In this document: positions 23,898-33,214 of the stretch, in pieces | How positions within the stretch are numbered: position 1 is the first letter of the stretch | How the letters are laid out: each line of letters starts with the position of its first letter | Assembly: GCA_002224055.1 (NCBI GenBank) | Contig: AZLU01000223.1 | Location: forward strand, 1 to 64,000 | Length of the DNA: 64,000 nucleotides | Reading direction: 5' to 3' | Source: Pezizomycotina sp. ARF18 | Taxonomy: Eukaryota > Ascomycota | The notes under the pieces: generated by a model | Databases searched by the model: none | Told to the model about the DNA's origin: nothing | Seen by the model: the letters and a program-made list of their open reading frames with translations, nothing else | Program-made: the position numbers and the translations under genes

Positions 23898-24163
23898 ACC
23901 CCCATGATCGGAATAAGTGCTATGGGGCTTGAAGAAATGAACAAAATAAGTATACATCTCGATATATCGGATGATCTCGTTTGAGATCTTCACTACTCAA
24001 TACTCATAGGAGCCCGCCCAGTTGATCAATCTAGACTGTTATATCAAAATAAATCTTTTGACTAAATTAGGTCTTTATATTGCAATTAATAGTGGTATTA
24101 TACTTACAGCAGATTTTCATGTTGGTAACAAAAAAAACTCGGTTGACGCTTCACATTTCGCTC
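23019..24163. other. spacer between tandem zinc-ribbon genes
   Basis: AT-rich. It holds a run of A at 23871-23896 and a minus-strand pair of overlapping frames at about 23446-23709, in which EYRLFVNFFSLGDV continues in another frame as YELHCDDLFCIVSPYFKTDK and NIDNLLASLVIDKIKV. That could be a small hypothetical gene or scrap; I do not recognise it. Confidence 0.4.
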
Positions 24164-24920
24164 CTCAGCGCTTTGAACTTTGGCCCTTGGATCCTCCAGA
24201 GGTCGAACTTTGACCCCTAGATCCTCCTGAGGTCGAACTTTGAGTCTTAGAACCTGAGGTGGAACTATGACTCTTAGATCCCCATGAGGTTCAACTTTGG
24301 CCCTTGTGTCTTCTTGAAGTCGAGCTTTGGTCTGTGTATCCTCGTGAGGTCGAAATTCGGCCCGTCCGGCTGTATCTTGAATTCGAACCTGGGACCTAAT
24401 ATCCTTCTGAATTCACATTATGGGTATTATACTGCGCTGAAGTCGAACTTTGGCTCCCGTACCCTGAATCTGAACCCTCATATCCTGGAGAGAGTGGGGG
24501 CGATTTCAATGCGCATACGGCCCTTTCCTACTTTCGTAGAGATAATCGTCATAACGCTGCATAGTATGGCCGTATTTCTTTATAACGCAATCGCCGCAGA
24601 GGTGATAGGTTAAACTCTTATCTTGAACCATTTCTTCGTACACATTTTTGCTGTTCCTCTCGTGTACCCAAATTGCCCAACATCCTGGGGCGCGCGCAAC
24701 GCTCGGTCACTTGCTGTAATTATCGAAAACCGGTTCCATTTCCTTTTACATTTGGCACACAGGTAACTGTAACGCGACGGATTTGTTATTTAAAGGTTGT
24801 AGATGTGGATAGAGTAGCTGGGGAACTTGACGAGCTGTAACTGGGGGGTTGAACGCGGGCTGGAGGTTCATATGATGTAGTATGGAAAAAGTAAGTCTGT
24901 GGCAGTGCAGGGCTTGCCAT
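24164..24920 (-). CDS. zinc-ribbon-like protein b with repeat tail
   Basis: This is the tandem paralogue of the gene at 22158-23018. From ATG 24920: MASPALPQTYFFHTTSYEPP then ARVQPPSYSSSSSPATLST, aligning with SYKPPALVQTTAPVP. The core keeps YLCAKC-type and ERC groups, and VYEEMVQDKSL, HLCGDCVIKKYGHTMQRYD aligns with the CLCYDCFEKKHGMTMEEYD part of protein a. The tail again has units such as GSKTQSSTSGGSRGQSSTSG and ends KGQSSKR at 24164. Several frame shifts and a few stops by C-to-T change. One CxxC is less clear than in protein a, so it may be decaying. Confidence 0.65.
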
Positions 24921-25929
24921 CTTTAGCGCTGGGCGAAAATAATAAAGTAATATTCCTTCGTTGGCACAAAGCTGGGACCGACGATCTTTCTGGAGTTTTG
25001 TGTAATATCAATGTCTCTGGTAATTGTTATATCGTGTTAAAACTTGGTGTAGTAAAAAGCGCGAATTTGACAGGTTATTCGGATCTGTACTTAATCGCCT
25101 TATAATACTAAATAGAGGTCTTTTAGAGATATATCTTGGAATATTATAATGGATAAAGCTCAAATTCTGCTTGGGATATTTTCGTGGGGATATTTAATTA
25201 TCACTCGAAGTGGAAACCTATAGGTGGTACTTTATTAGAAGTATAGCCCACGGTGCTCTCTCGAGCTAGTTATAACTACTTACCTACCCTGTTTACGTTG
25301 CAGGCTTGTGTTATGTAGGATGTAATTAACATCCTTGATTTATAGAGATGTGAGAACTTCTTGTATTTTAGCTACCCATTCGTAAGCTATACTGATATAT
25401 TAATATACCAAGATTTCATTGAGACTTAAGCTTGTAGTAAGCTAACTCTCGTTTTTTGAATCGCTCGGAATTTATTTATGAGCAAGTAGCGGAAATTTAT
25501 GATTAAGAGAAAAATAAAAATATAAAAAGGAAGAAAGGAAGAAAGGAAGTAAAAGAAAGGTAAAAGAGATGGAAAATGGAAAATGGAAAATGACGGATAA
25601 GGATGCATTAGAATTCGTATATAATGCAAGTTTGGAGAAAGGGCTAGCCTATATCAGTATAACATATCAACAGTATCGATCTAGCTATAAAGGACGCATT
25701 GCGCTCTCTAAATCCTATATTCTGACGTCCTATACATACGCAAAGAGATATCAAACTCTTCAGAGATTTTCTCGATATCGGAGGTCATTTCCTATGCCTA
25801 TAGAGATGATTTTCTTGGGTGTTCTAGCTCGCCGAGGGTTACAGCCGCAAAGATAATATTAAAGAAAATGCCTTCATTTTCTTTGCTGCAACAAAATGAA
25901 ATTGTATCGATCTAGTTATGATACATTTA
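24921..25929. other. spacer, no gene seen
   Basis: AT-rich, with a purine-rich low-complexity stretch at about 25510-25592 (AAGG and GGAAAAT repeats). The 95-codon plus-strand frame at 25569-25856 begins in that low-complexity DNA and has no protein-like features. Confidence 0.4.
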
Positions 25930-26353
25930 TTACTTGTTTTGAACAGACTCAACTCCTGTTGGCCTTTCCACCAATGATGTTATAAAGCACGTATAACAAA
26001 GGCCGCGCCTAGCGCCGAGCTGTATTTGTTTATCGCCGCAGATGTTGTGCCCGTATTTTCCAAAAAGCTTTCCGATCTCGCACTGTGTGACTGTAATCAT
26101 GATATGACCGCAGTCATAGCTGCGGCGGAGTATAAGACACAGTATGGACGCGGGTAAAGAGTTAGGGCGGATTTAGTTGGTTGAGATAGCTCTGTGATTT
26201 ATCTTCAAGTTGACTTTAGTGGGTAGGAGATTTTCGGAGACCCGTGGTGGCTTGTGGGTTGTGCTTAGGTTGCCTGGAGAGGGGCTCGTTGCGTGGGGTA
26301 AGATTTTTATAATTACAACCCCATGAAGAAGATGAGCGGATATGATGTTCCAT
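25930..26353 (-). CDS. zinc-ribbon-like protein c
   Basis: The core reads LCLILRRSYDCGH, TVTQCEIGKLFGKYGHNICGD and RRGLCYTCF, giving C, CGH, QCE, GHNICGD and C-x2-C positions that match protein a closely (AHNICGD and CYDCF). It ends soon after at 25930, without the repeat tail. Upstream, THKPPRVSENLLPTKVNL in another frame resembles the SYKPPALVQ leader of protein a, so the start was set at ATG 26353; a shorter start is possible. One or two frame shifts. Function unknown; presumably a small zinc-binding protein. Confidence 0.62.
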
Positions 26354-26802
26354 GGAGTTTAGAGGTTTAAAGTGCACGCTTCAAGCTTCAGATTAACTAC
26401 AAGCCTAGCTACTTGATATTTGTCTATGCCTCGAGCTTAATACCAGTACATACCAAATTCAAGATTGGAGGCCGGGTTATTGCTTCAAACGCATTATCCA
26501 AAATGAAGGCGCTCTGATTCCTCATGTCTTATTATGTATTAATGAGATTTCCTTGTCGGCTGCGGTCTACGTCTAGTGATTAATTCCATGACAATAATAT
26601 GCTTCTACTATACTTCTTCGTCACAACTAGCTCTTTAGAAAGCCCTTGTCTCTGAATCGTCTCTCAAACGATCGATAATTCCGTCTTTTAGTTAATTATA
26701 TTACGATCTAAGCTACATCGAGATATCTCTATGGAATCGAGATAGAACAAACCGATTCCAGAATGATTTTACTAAGAACTACCACGAAAGGCCCTTAATG
26801 CT
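26354..26802. other. spacer, nothing recognised
   Basis: AT-rich spacer between two small minus-strand zinc-ribbon genes. No open frame with coding character was found. Confidence 0.4.
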
Positions 26803-27040
26803 CACGCTTCGCCCTCTTCCTTATCACGCTTAGCCTTCTCGATCGTAGCTAGTCTCTTTTGCTTTCTCTCAAACCTTTTCCTGCAGTCTATGCAAGGTTT
26901 TCTGGTCTCATGGGTGTAGTAATTGGACTTCTCACAGGTGTGTTCGGTCCTAGGCTAACAAACGCCTTCTGTGTCGCGCATGGTTCTGTTTGCCTATGGC
27001 GACACCCGCATCCAAATTTTGCGTAAATTGAGACACACAT
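26803..27040 (-). CDS. zinc-ribbon-like protein d
   Basis: Short protein of about 79 residues: MCVSIYAKFGCGCRHRQTEP then CATQKAF, HTCEKSNYYTHETRKPCIDC and a basic helical tail (RKRFERKQKRLATIEKAKRD). Its cysteine layout (M-C, CGC.H, EPC, TCEK, KPC-x2-C) follows the other members. One frame shift between the QKAF and HTCEK parts makes the length a non-multiple of three. The strongly basic tail could bind nucleic acid, which is only an inference. Confidence 0.65.
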
Positions 27041-28077
27041 TTTGTCAAAGTTGAGGTAGGCTCGATAAAAGGATTGTTTTTCTTGGTGAGTATGCTGGTA
27101 AGGCTTCCGTGGATGTATTGACGCCGGTAAATTTTAGGGCTCCGGCCGACGGGTGTATATATTCTTCGGGAAGTGAATGCACTGGGCTTTCCTTGTAAAA
27201 TAGCTGGTGAATATCACATATTTATCTTTGGGAGATCATGAGTTTACAGATACAGCAACCTCAATTTGGAGTTCTTTCGAGATCAGGGCCATTAAGTCTT
27301 CTGTAGCGGGTTCAAGATTCATTAATCATACCAGGCTGGAGCTCTTCCCTTATTATTCAACGTCGTTTGGGCTGAAATACTTTGATCAAATCGAAAGTCT
27401 GTCCAGGAGAATTTCTTGAGATTTATTACCTCTCTGAATATGCCAAGACTTAAGCACTTTTGGAGAGCAAAGGGTAGAAAGAGACAGTGGAGGCAGATTG
27501 CGGCTGGGGACGAAAAGAGTCTCTCGAAAGAGGGGAAGAAGCAAATTTAGAAGGAGGTAGCTTATTTTTGTCCCAAAGCAATCGAAGCATTGATACTTTT
27601 GTGTAGAGGCCCTCAAGATATCGAAACTTCTAATAATATCCTTCTGAGATTTACATTCTATTCATGAGTTCAGCACAGAATGTGGCGATAAAGTACTTAG
27701 ATGCCCATAACTCCATTAAGAGAGAAGCAACCACGGCCCTGGTACACAAGGCGTGGAGGAAGCCTGTATACATAACTGACCCCAAGGCTGAAGGAGTCGC
27801 CGGAGCCTTCACGCCTGTTTCTCCTGTGGTGGCCGCTTCGAGAAATTACTACATCAGAGTAGAAGTTAAGATCCTTGTTGGACATCAAATGCAGCTACTA
27901 GTAGTTTGACGGCTGTTACCCGACGTCTTTATTTCATGTGTTATTTTTAAATAGACCCCTTGAAAGTGGTGTCTTTTCTGATTTCAGTGTTTTCGTCAGT
28001 AAAGAGAGGAAGAAGTAACAAGTCCGTAAGAATGCTCTTGGTCGAAACTCTGGTATTTTAACAAGTTTTGTTTGCAG
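27041..28077. other. spacer with a CxxC remnant
   Basis: A minus-strand frame (27386-27616) carries QKYQCFDCFGTK, similar to CYDCF and CYTCF of the zinc-ribbon proteins, followed in the next frame by a Ser-rich tail; it may be a decayed member with its N-terminus lost. The 81-codon plus-strand frame at 27664-27909 could be the first exon of the BTB gene that follows, but has no BTB motif. Confidence 0.35.
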
Positions 28078-28558
28078 AAAGGGCAAGGAGAAGCAGTGGT
28101 ATCTAAGCGAATTCTTGGAGCCTAAAACTCGAATGGCGGGAAGCGGATCGTGAAGTACGTCTAGTGATGGTAAGTTTGGTGATGCAGAAAAACGTCGACG
28201 CCCTATAAGGCACAGTTTTGAAACATTGGCAAAAAATATAGAATATTCAAGTTACTCGACGTCGCATTCATGAAGAATGAGCTCGTGGAGTGTTTTATGA
28301 ATGTACTCCAGTATGTCAAAGACCGTTTTCTGAAAAAGGTTCACGAAAAGTATTGAGAAATGTATTTCAGATACTGCTTACGCTTTATTATTCGGAGGCG
28401 GCATCTCTGGAACCCTTTGTTGATGTTATAGAGACGCGGATTGGCCCCGGGTTATCTTGGATAATCCGGAAATTGTCGCATTCTTGCTAGACAACCTGGA
28501 GGTTATGCTCAAGATACTAAAATCCAAGGCTATCCTTCCGATCTGTACGTGGCTATAA
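28078..28558 (+). CDS. BTB/POZ protein 3, 3' part
   Basis: A probable exon follows the acceptor TTTGCAG at 28077 (KGKEKQWYLSEFLEP). Further on: KYRIFKLLDVAFMKNELVEC and MNVLQYVKDRFLKKVHEK, then FQILLTLYYSEAASLEPFVD and DNPEIVAFLLDNLEVMLKIL, ending ICTWL at 28558. LYYSEAASLEPFVDVI aligns with MYHAESASLEPLIEGI of BTB protein 1, so this is a paralogue on the other strand. Two or three frame shifts. The N-terminal BTB strands upstream were not found with confidence, so the start is uncertain and the gene may be truncated. Confidence 0.65.
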
Positions 28559-28612
28559 ATCCTTACAGGGATAATATAGACGTGGCTATAAATCCTTACA
28601 GGGATAATATAG
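28547..28612 (+). repeat. perfect 33-base tandem duplication at the BTB 3 stop
   Basis: Two identical adjacent copies (28547-28579 and 28580-28612) begin ACGTGGCTATAAATCC. The first copy includes the final codons and stop of BTB gene 3, so the second lies in its 3' untranslated region. No sequence difference between copies. Confidence 0.97.
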
Positions 28613-29432
28613 ACTTGAACTGCAGCATGAGGCTTTGGAGTGTAGTATGTCCGCACATCTAGGTTGCGATGCTGTCATTCATTTTCGCGACAGTTGCTCT
28701 GCTACGCTAGAATAGAATAGATCATCATGGAGCTGCAGCTTTCGATCCTCCAATAATGCCGTATGAATTATTTATGTTTTCTTTGTATTGCTTAAAATCA
28801 AGTTTTTAAATCCCGCATTTAACCCGCATGGGCGTCGTTGTGCCACGTTCGCGTTCCTGTCATAGTCTCAGAAAATCTACGCGAGAAAATCTGCTTCGGA
28901 AAATAATCCCGGCTCGAAGTCTAAACCCCATGTCAATTAGGATTAGCGTGCATACAGCCGATCCGATAAGGAGTAACCGGGAATTGGACCGCGAACCCCC
29001 GACGAATAGCATCTGTCAAGACGCTTGACCTTGGAGTCGCACAGCGCCAGGATTGCTGTTGCATCAACCACCAGGTTTATCTACAGGCCAATCACGTATT
29101 CGCGTTGCGCAGACGGGGAAAGTGAGCTGTAATTGATCTTGCAGATGGGGGAATTACTGACGTGCCGGTTTCTTGCTAAAACACCCGATGAGGATTTGAT
29201 CATTTATGAAGATGGAACAAGCTGAAAGAGGAACCACGTTGCCCAAGCGTGATGAATATAAGTATAAATACCTGTCGATATACCCCTATATTGCTGCTTG
29301 ATATAATAATACAACTGATCGTCATTCTCTCATTCATAAGCAATCTTTCTGATATATGTAGAACGGGGGCAGAAGCGTTATTCTAACAGTAAAGGGCCGT
29401 CCGTCTTCGAGGACGAAAGGTATCCAACCACG
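28613..29432. other. upstream region of the decarboxylase gene
   Basis: No gene recognised. A TATA-like AGTATAAATACC at 29260-29271 could drive the downstream gene. The 66-codon plus-strand frame at 28828-29028 has no recognised features. Confidence 0.4.
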
Positions 29433-30659
29433 ATGGGAAGCCTACTCGACCATAGAGCTAGTCCTTAAGGGTTTCAAGGATATCATCCTTCACAATCCAC
29501 TTCTGCACAAGCTCGCAAATGATATGTTCAGGGAGGTCCCGTTAGGGCCTCCGTACGATAGAGATCCGACCACATAAAATCCACAAATTCGGTCTATCGA
29601 GGAGCTATTTCAAAAACTTGAAGAGATCTTGATGGAAGGTCCTCCATGGTACCATCTTAAAGACAACCAGGCCTCTAATGACGACGTCGGCTTTCCATTA
29701 CGGCTATCATTCAGTGGCCAATGAATACTAAAAGCGGCGCTACGTTTTTCACAAATCCGATAGTAAATGCGCAACTGAAGTTACTCCTGATGGATGGGCG
29801 ACTTCTTATCGGGACAGATTCCCTCAACGTGCTAAATGCAAAGACTGGATGGCTAAGTCCGGGCGCGCTAGAGATACTGGAATCGAAAGGCAACGCTGGG
29901 TGGACAACTACACGTTCGAGGAGCTATACATATGCGACTCCTCAGCACCGAACTTCGGTTTCTTCTCCTGGGATAACTTCTTCACGCGCCAATTCCGTGA
30001 GGGTATCCGCCCCGTCACTTTCTCCGGCGACGTCGACGAAAGCAGCGTAATAGTAAACGCGTGTGAATCGTCTCCCTTATTCTTCAGGAAGAATGTAAAG
30101 CTGTATGATGAGTTTTGGCTCAAGAATCAACCGTATTCTCTTGCCGATATGTTTGACGGCGAAGAAAATGCGTTGCCCTTCGTCGGTGGACAGGTATACC
30201 AAGCCTACCTGCACGCGCTAAGCTACCACCGCTGGCACTCGCCTGTCTTCGGGAAGGATTGTCAAGACTCAGCACATCAATGGGGCTTATTACGCGGCGA
30301 ACGTCTGGGAAGGCTTCGGTAACCCCGATGGTCCAGACGCACTCTCCCCGAATAACTCGCAGGCATATATCGCTCAGGTAGCGACGCGGTCTATCGTTTA
30401 CGTCGAGGCGGATAATCCGAGTATAGGATTAATGGCAGTTATATTTATCGGCATGTGTGAATGTTCGAGCTGCGAGTTCTTTGTCCACGAGGGTGATGTG
30501 GTAAACAAAGCGGACCAGCTTGGTATGTTTCATTTTGGTGGCAGCTCGCACTGCTTGGTCTTCAGGCCGGAGACGAAGCTCAAGTTTGACGATCCGGGTC
30601 CGTACGGGGGCGATGAGAAAATCAAGAAGATCAACAGTATTTTCGCTGTTGCGGTTTAG
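29433..30659 (+). CDS. phosphatidylserine-decarboxylase-like protein (PsiD-type)
   Basis: This fungal branch of the pyruvoyl-dependent decarboxylases includes L-tryptophan decarboxylases such as PsiD as well as uncharacterised members. The N-terminal PSDC domain is at about 29440-29900 (HNPLLHKLANDMFREVPLG, GPPWYHLKDN, PMNTKSGATFFTNP). The catalytic part follows: FEELYICDSSAPNFGFFSWD, FFTRQFREGIRPV, VNACESSPLF, YQAYLHALSYHRWHSPV, GRIVKTQHINGAYYAA, and near the C-terminus GMFHFGGSSHCLVF, whose GGS is the expected self-cleavage site giving the pyruvoyl group. The C-terminus ends GDEKIKKINSIFAVAV. At least four breaks, including an extra base near SYHRWHSPV and an in-frame stop early on. The start at 29433 is a guess; some N-terminal sequence may be missing. 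Confidence 0.86.
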
Positions 30660-31139
30660 CATCAATATTATCACGGATGTACTAGTATAATAGTTTTGCC
30701 TAGATTTTTTCTTCTTCACTCGGGCGCTAGTTCTGAGGGATTGAACGACTAGAATTCAAGCTACGTTTAATATTTATTTGAATTATAGAAGACGACCCTT
30801 TGCTTGAGAGTCTGCCATTTTGGTTCCTCCTTTAACAGCAAATGCTCACGCTGCAGAATAACAAGAAACGAAGGAAAGGCACTTTAATACATTTGTGGGA
30901 AGGTTTGTAGAGGTATGAATAGCTTTGCGTTCATTGTTACACCGAAAGGTATAACCTCTTCAGTCCCGCTCTTTGGGCTGTAATACCTGTATCCATACGA
31001 ATACCTTTGAATTACTTATAGTTTTTATTCCGCAATCCATAGAATTCGCCAATCTAGCTTGTTAAACTTAGGTCAATCACAAGCACCACCCTGCCAATAC
31101 TCCCCCCCCCCCCCTCCCCCCTCTCTTCTCCAAAATTCT
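30660..31139. other. spacer with a C-run
   Basis: Downstream region of the decarboxylase gene. A C-rich low-complexity tract (about 31101-31125) lies beside the end of the next zinc-ribbon gene. No gene seen. Confidence 0.45.
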
Positions 31140-31341
31140 CTAACGTAAGCCTGATCGTCGCTCAGTATCCCACTTCTTGTGCAGCTCTTTTTTGCGCTCC
31201 TCGCGGCATGAAGGGCACCGGGAATCGACTTCCTCATCCTTAGGGAATCTTAGACATACGTCACAGATGTTGAGGCGGAGTTTGCGGTAAATTCTCGCGA
31301 CATCGCAGCGAGATACGTATCTGTATAGGATGCAGACCCAT
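31140..31341 (-). CDS. zinc-ribbon-like protein e
   Basis: Very short protein of about 66 residues. After the start at 31341 (one extra G puts the first codon out of frame): VCILYRYVSRCDVARIYRKL, NICDVCLRFPKDEEVDSRCP, SCREERKKELHKKW, ending at 31140. It has the same order as its neighbours: C near the start, RC, NIC, VC, then C-x2-C and a basic helical end. Function unknown. Confidence 0.65.
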
Positions 31342-32535
31342 CTTGTGTAATGTAGGTAAAACTTTCCGATACACCCTTTGATTAGAATATTAAGTACGGA
31401 TATATTTCAGTCAGTGACTGATTTGGCAATTTAAGAGGACTGTTGGGATACGCTTGCCGAAAACAGTTTATCCAAGAACTTAGATTCAGTGGAATATCGT
31501 GTGATTGTACTTCTGTGCAGGGTTGTGTAATGGTAAATGTGGTAGCTTAAAAGCAATTTCATACGATATTGCAATCCAGGAGAGATTCGTTTATACTCCA
31601 TAAAGATACAATATTTAGCTATAAGCTACAACCTCGCTTGAGGCCGTAAAGAAAATCTGTGCCAAACAAACTCCTTGTTCATCAGTTCCAACGTGCAAAC
31701 ATTGGCTCCGAGCTTCTCGAAGAGACGGGCAACACGGCATAGAGTCTTCATTGCAGATACGCATCCGTAAGGAATATAGGTAGTACTCTGGGTTGTACAC
31801 ATTCAGGAAGTAGTGTATCGGCGGTGAGTTAGGACTAGCATGAAATTTCGAGCACCTGAGTCTAGAGGTTTGGCCGATTTTTTTTTTACGGTGCTAAAAT
31901 GTGGTCGGAAAATTTTAATAAATTCGACAAGGCTAGGCCGTAAGTGGGACACTATAATCTGGCCAGGAGGTATTTATGCATGCATATCTATATAGACATG
32001 TCCACTGGGCACATCACCGGAGCTCAAAGTCAACTAACTTAAAGGGTATTCCAGGATGGAGACTTCTTGTAAACATGATATATGCTTGCATCTCTCTCGA
32101 CCTTATCTTCAGACAGATATTGAAGTTAATTTTGGTATTTTTGTACCCTGAGTCTGATTTCCGGGGAAAGACCAAATTATTTGCATTATACACAGACCCG
32201 ATAATCCACCTTGTTTGACACCGCTTGGATGAAGCTCGTGAAGTATTCTCAACCTCGAGAGACCGAACATGAACAATGGCTCTCAAAATAGTAACCAGGC
32301 AACTCCACATGTATCCCGCGCGGCTCACAAGAGGGGATGTTTCCGACTTCATTGAGCTGTAAGAAAAGACCTGTATATCTTTGATTTGCCTACACAAGCA
32401 AAACCACGATAGATTCTAGTCTAGGAGACTTTCTGGGCCCTATGATCTGCGTGGAATATCAATTTACTAAAATTTTTTATTACAATCATCATATCCAAGG
32501 TGCCTTGAGTAAATCTAACTAAGTCTTAGCTTTTG
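31342..32535. other. spacer with a 127-codon unexplained frame
   Basis: The minus-strand frame 32014-32397 stays open for 127 codons but has no recognised motif. Another at 31615-31800 has several cysteines (SMPCCPSLREARSQC) and might be a decayed zinc-ribbon relative, though the spacing does not match. Neither is called as a gene. Confidence 0.3.
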
Positions 32536-32766
32536 CTACAGGATACCGCCATATGTTAAGTTGCGTCCACTGGAAATGGGCCCAATCCTGTCGTCGATAA
32601 AAGTCCTTAATTCTGTCCCCTGATTTTCCCATACAAATGCCATCTCGAGGAATTTAAGTCTCTGCAGTCCTTCTCCGCCGTCTCCATTCGACCTGCCACG
32701 TTGCTGTTTCTCGCGCGCCTCTTTAGGATTCTCGTAGCTTTTTCTTACCCGGCAATGATCACACAT
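32536..32766 (-). pseudogene. possible zinc-ribbon fragment g
   Basis: The frame starts MCDHCRVRKSYENPKEAREK and then runs into an acidic/Gly stretch and an unrecognised tail. The C-x2-C followed by a basic helix resembles the C-terminal end of the zinc-ribbon proteins d and e. Any N-terminal half would lie at 32767 onward, where RIPed AT-rich DNA begins about 50 bases away, so it may have been cut off by a repeat insertion. Confidence 0.35.
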
Positions 32767-33214
32767 TCCCCTGGATTCTATATCCCAAGGACTACTGGCG
32801 CAGATCTATAATATATCTATTAATATAAGATAACATCAAACTTATAAAACTAACTATTTTAACTAAAAAATATATAATATCTTTATTAAATAAGGTAAAA
32901 GGTTTATTAATATTAACTAGTTTAAATAGAAAAACTATCTATTTATGTAATTTTATATCTATTAAGAATATTATTAAGCTATTATAAGATTTAGATAAGA
33001 TTTATAAATATTTCTTTTATTATTCTTAGTCTTATCTTCATTAATATTAACTTCTTTACTTTTAATATATAATATAGTTTTGATAGGCATTTATTATGTA
33101 TTTATTTTTAATATTTTAAAAGGTTTTTAAGAAGTTTGGCTAGTTTATTAAAATAAAAGGTCTATTACTACAAATTTAAAGTTATTTAATATTATAGTTT
33201 AACATTTCTAAGTA

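Larger units (their letters stand above)
21740..25160 (-). repeat. probable tandem duplication of about 2.1 kb carrying two zinc-ribbon genes
   Basis: The two zinc-ribbon genes at 22158-23018 and 24164-24920 share the same orientation, N-terminal extension, zinc-binding core and repeat tail. Their 3' flanks also match patchily (CTAAAGTAGGTCTTTGTAAT at 22039 and CTAAATTAGGTCTTTATATT at 24061; AGATTTTCAT at 22093 and 24111), as do bits of their 5' flanks. Boundaries are approximate and the copies are well diverged. Confidence 0.55.

Noticed and set aside
32014-32397. 127-codon minus-strand frame as a gene
   Set aside because: Long but without motifs or homology that I recognise; kept only as a note in the spacer entry.
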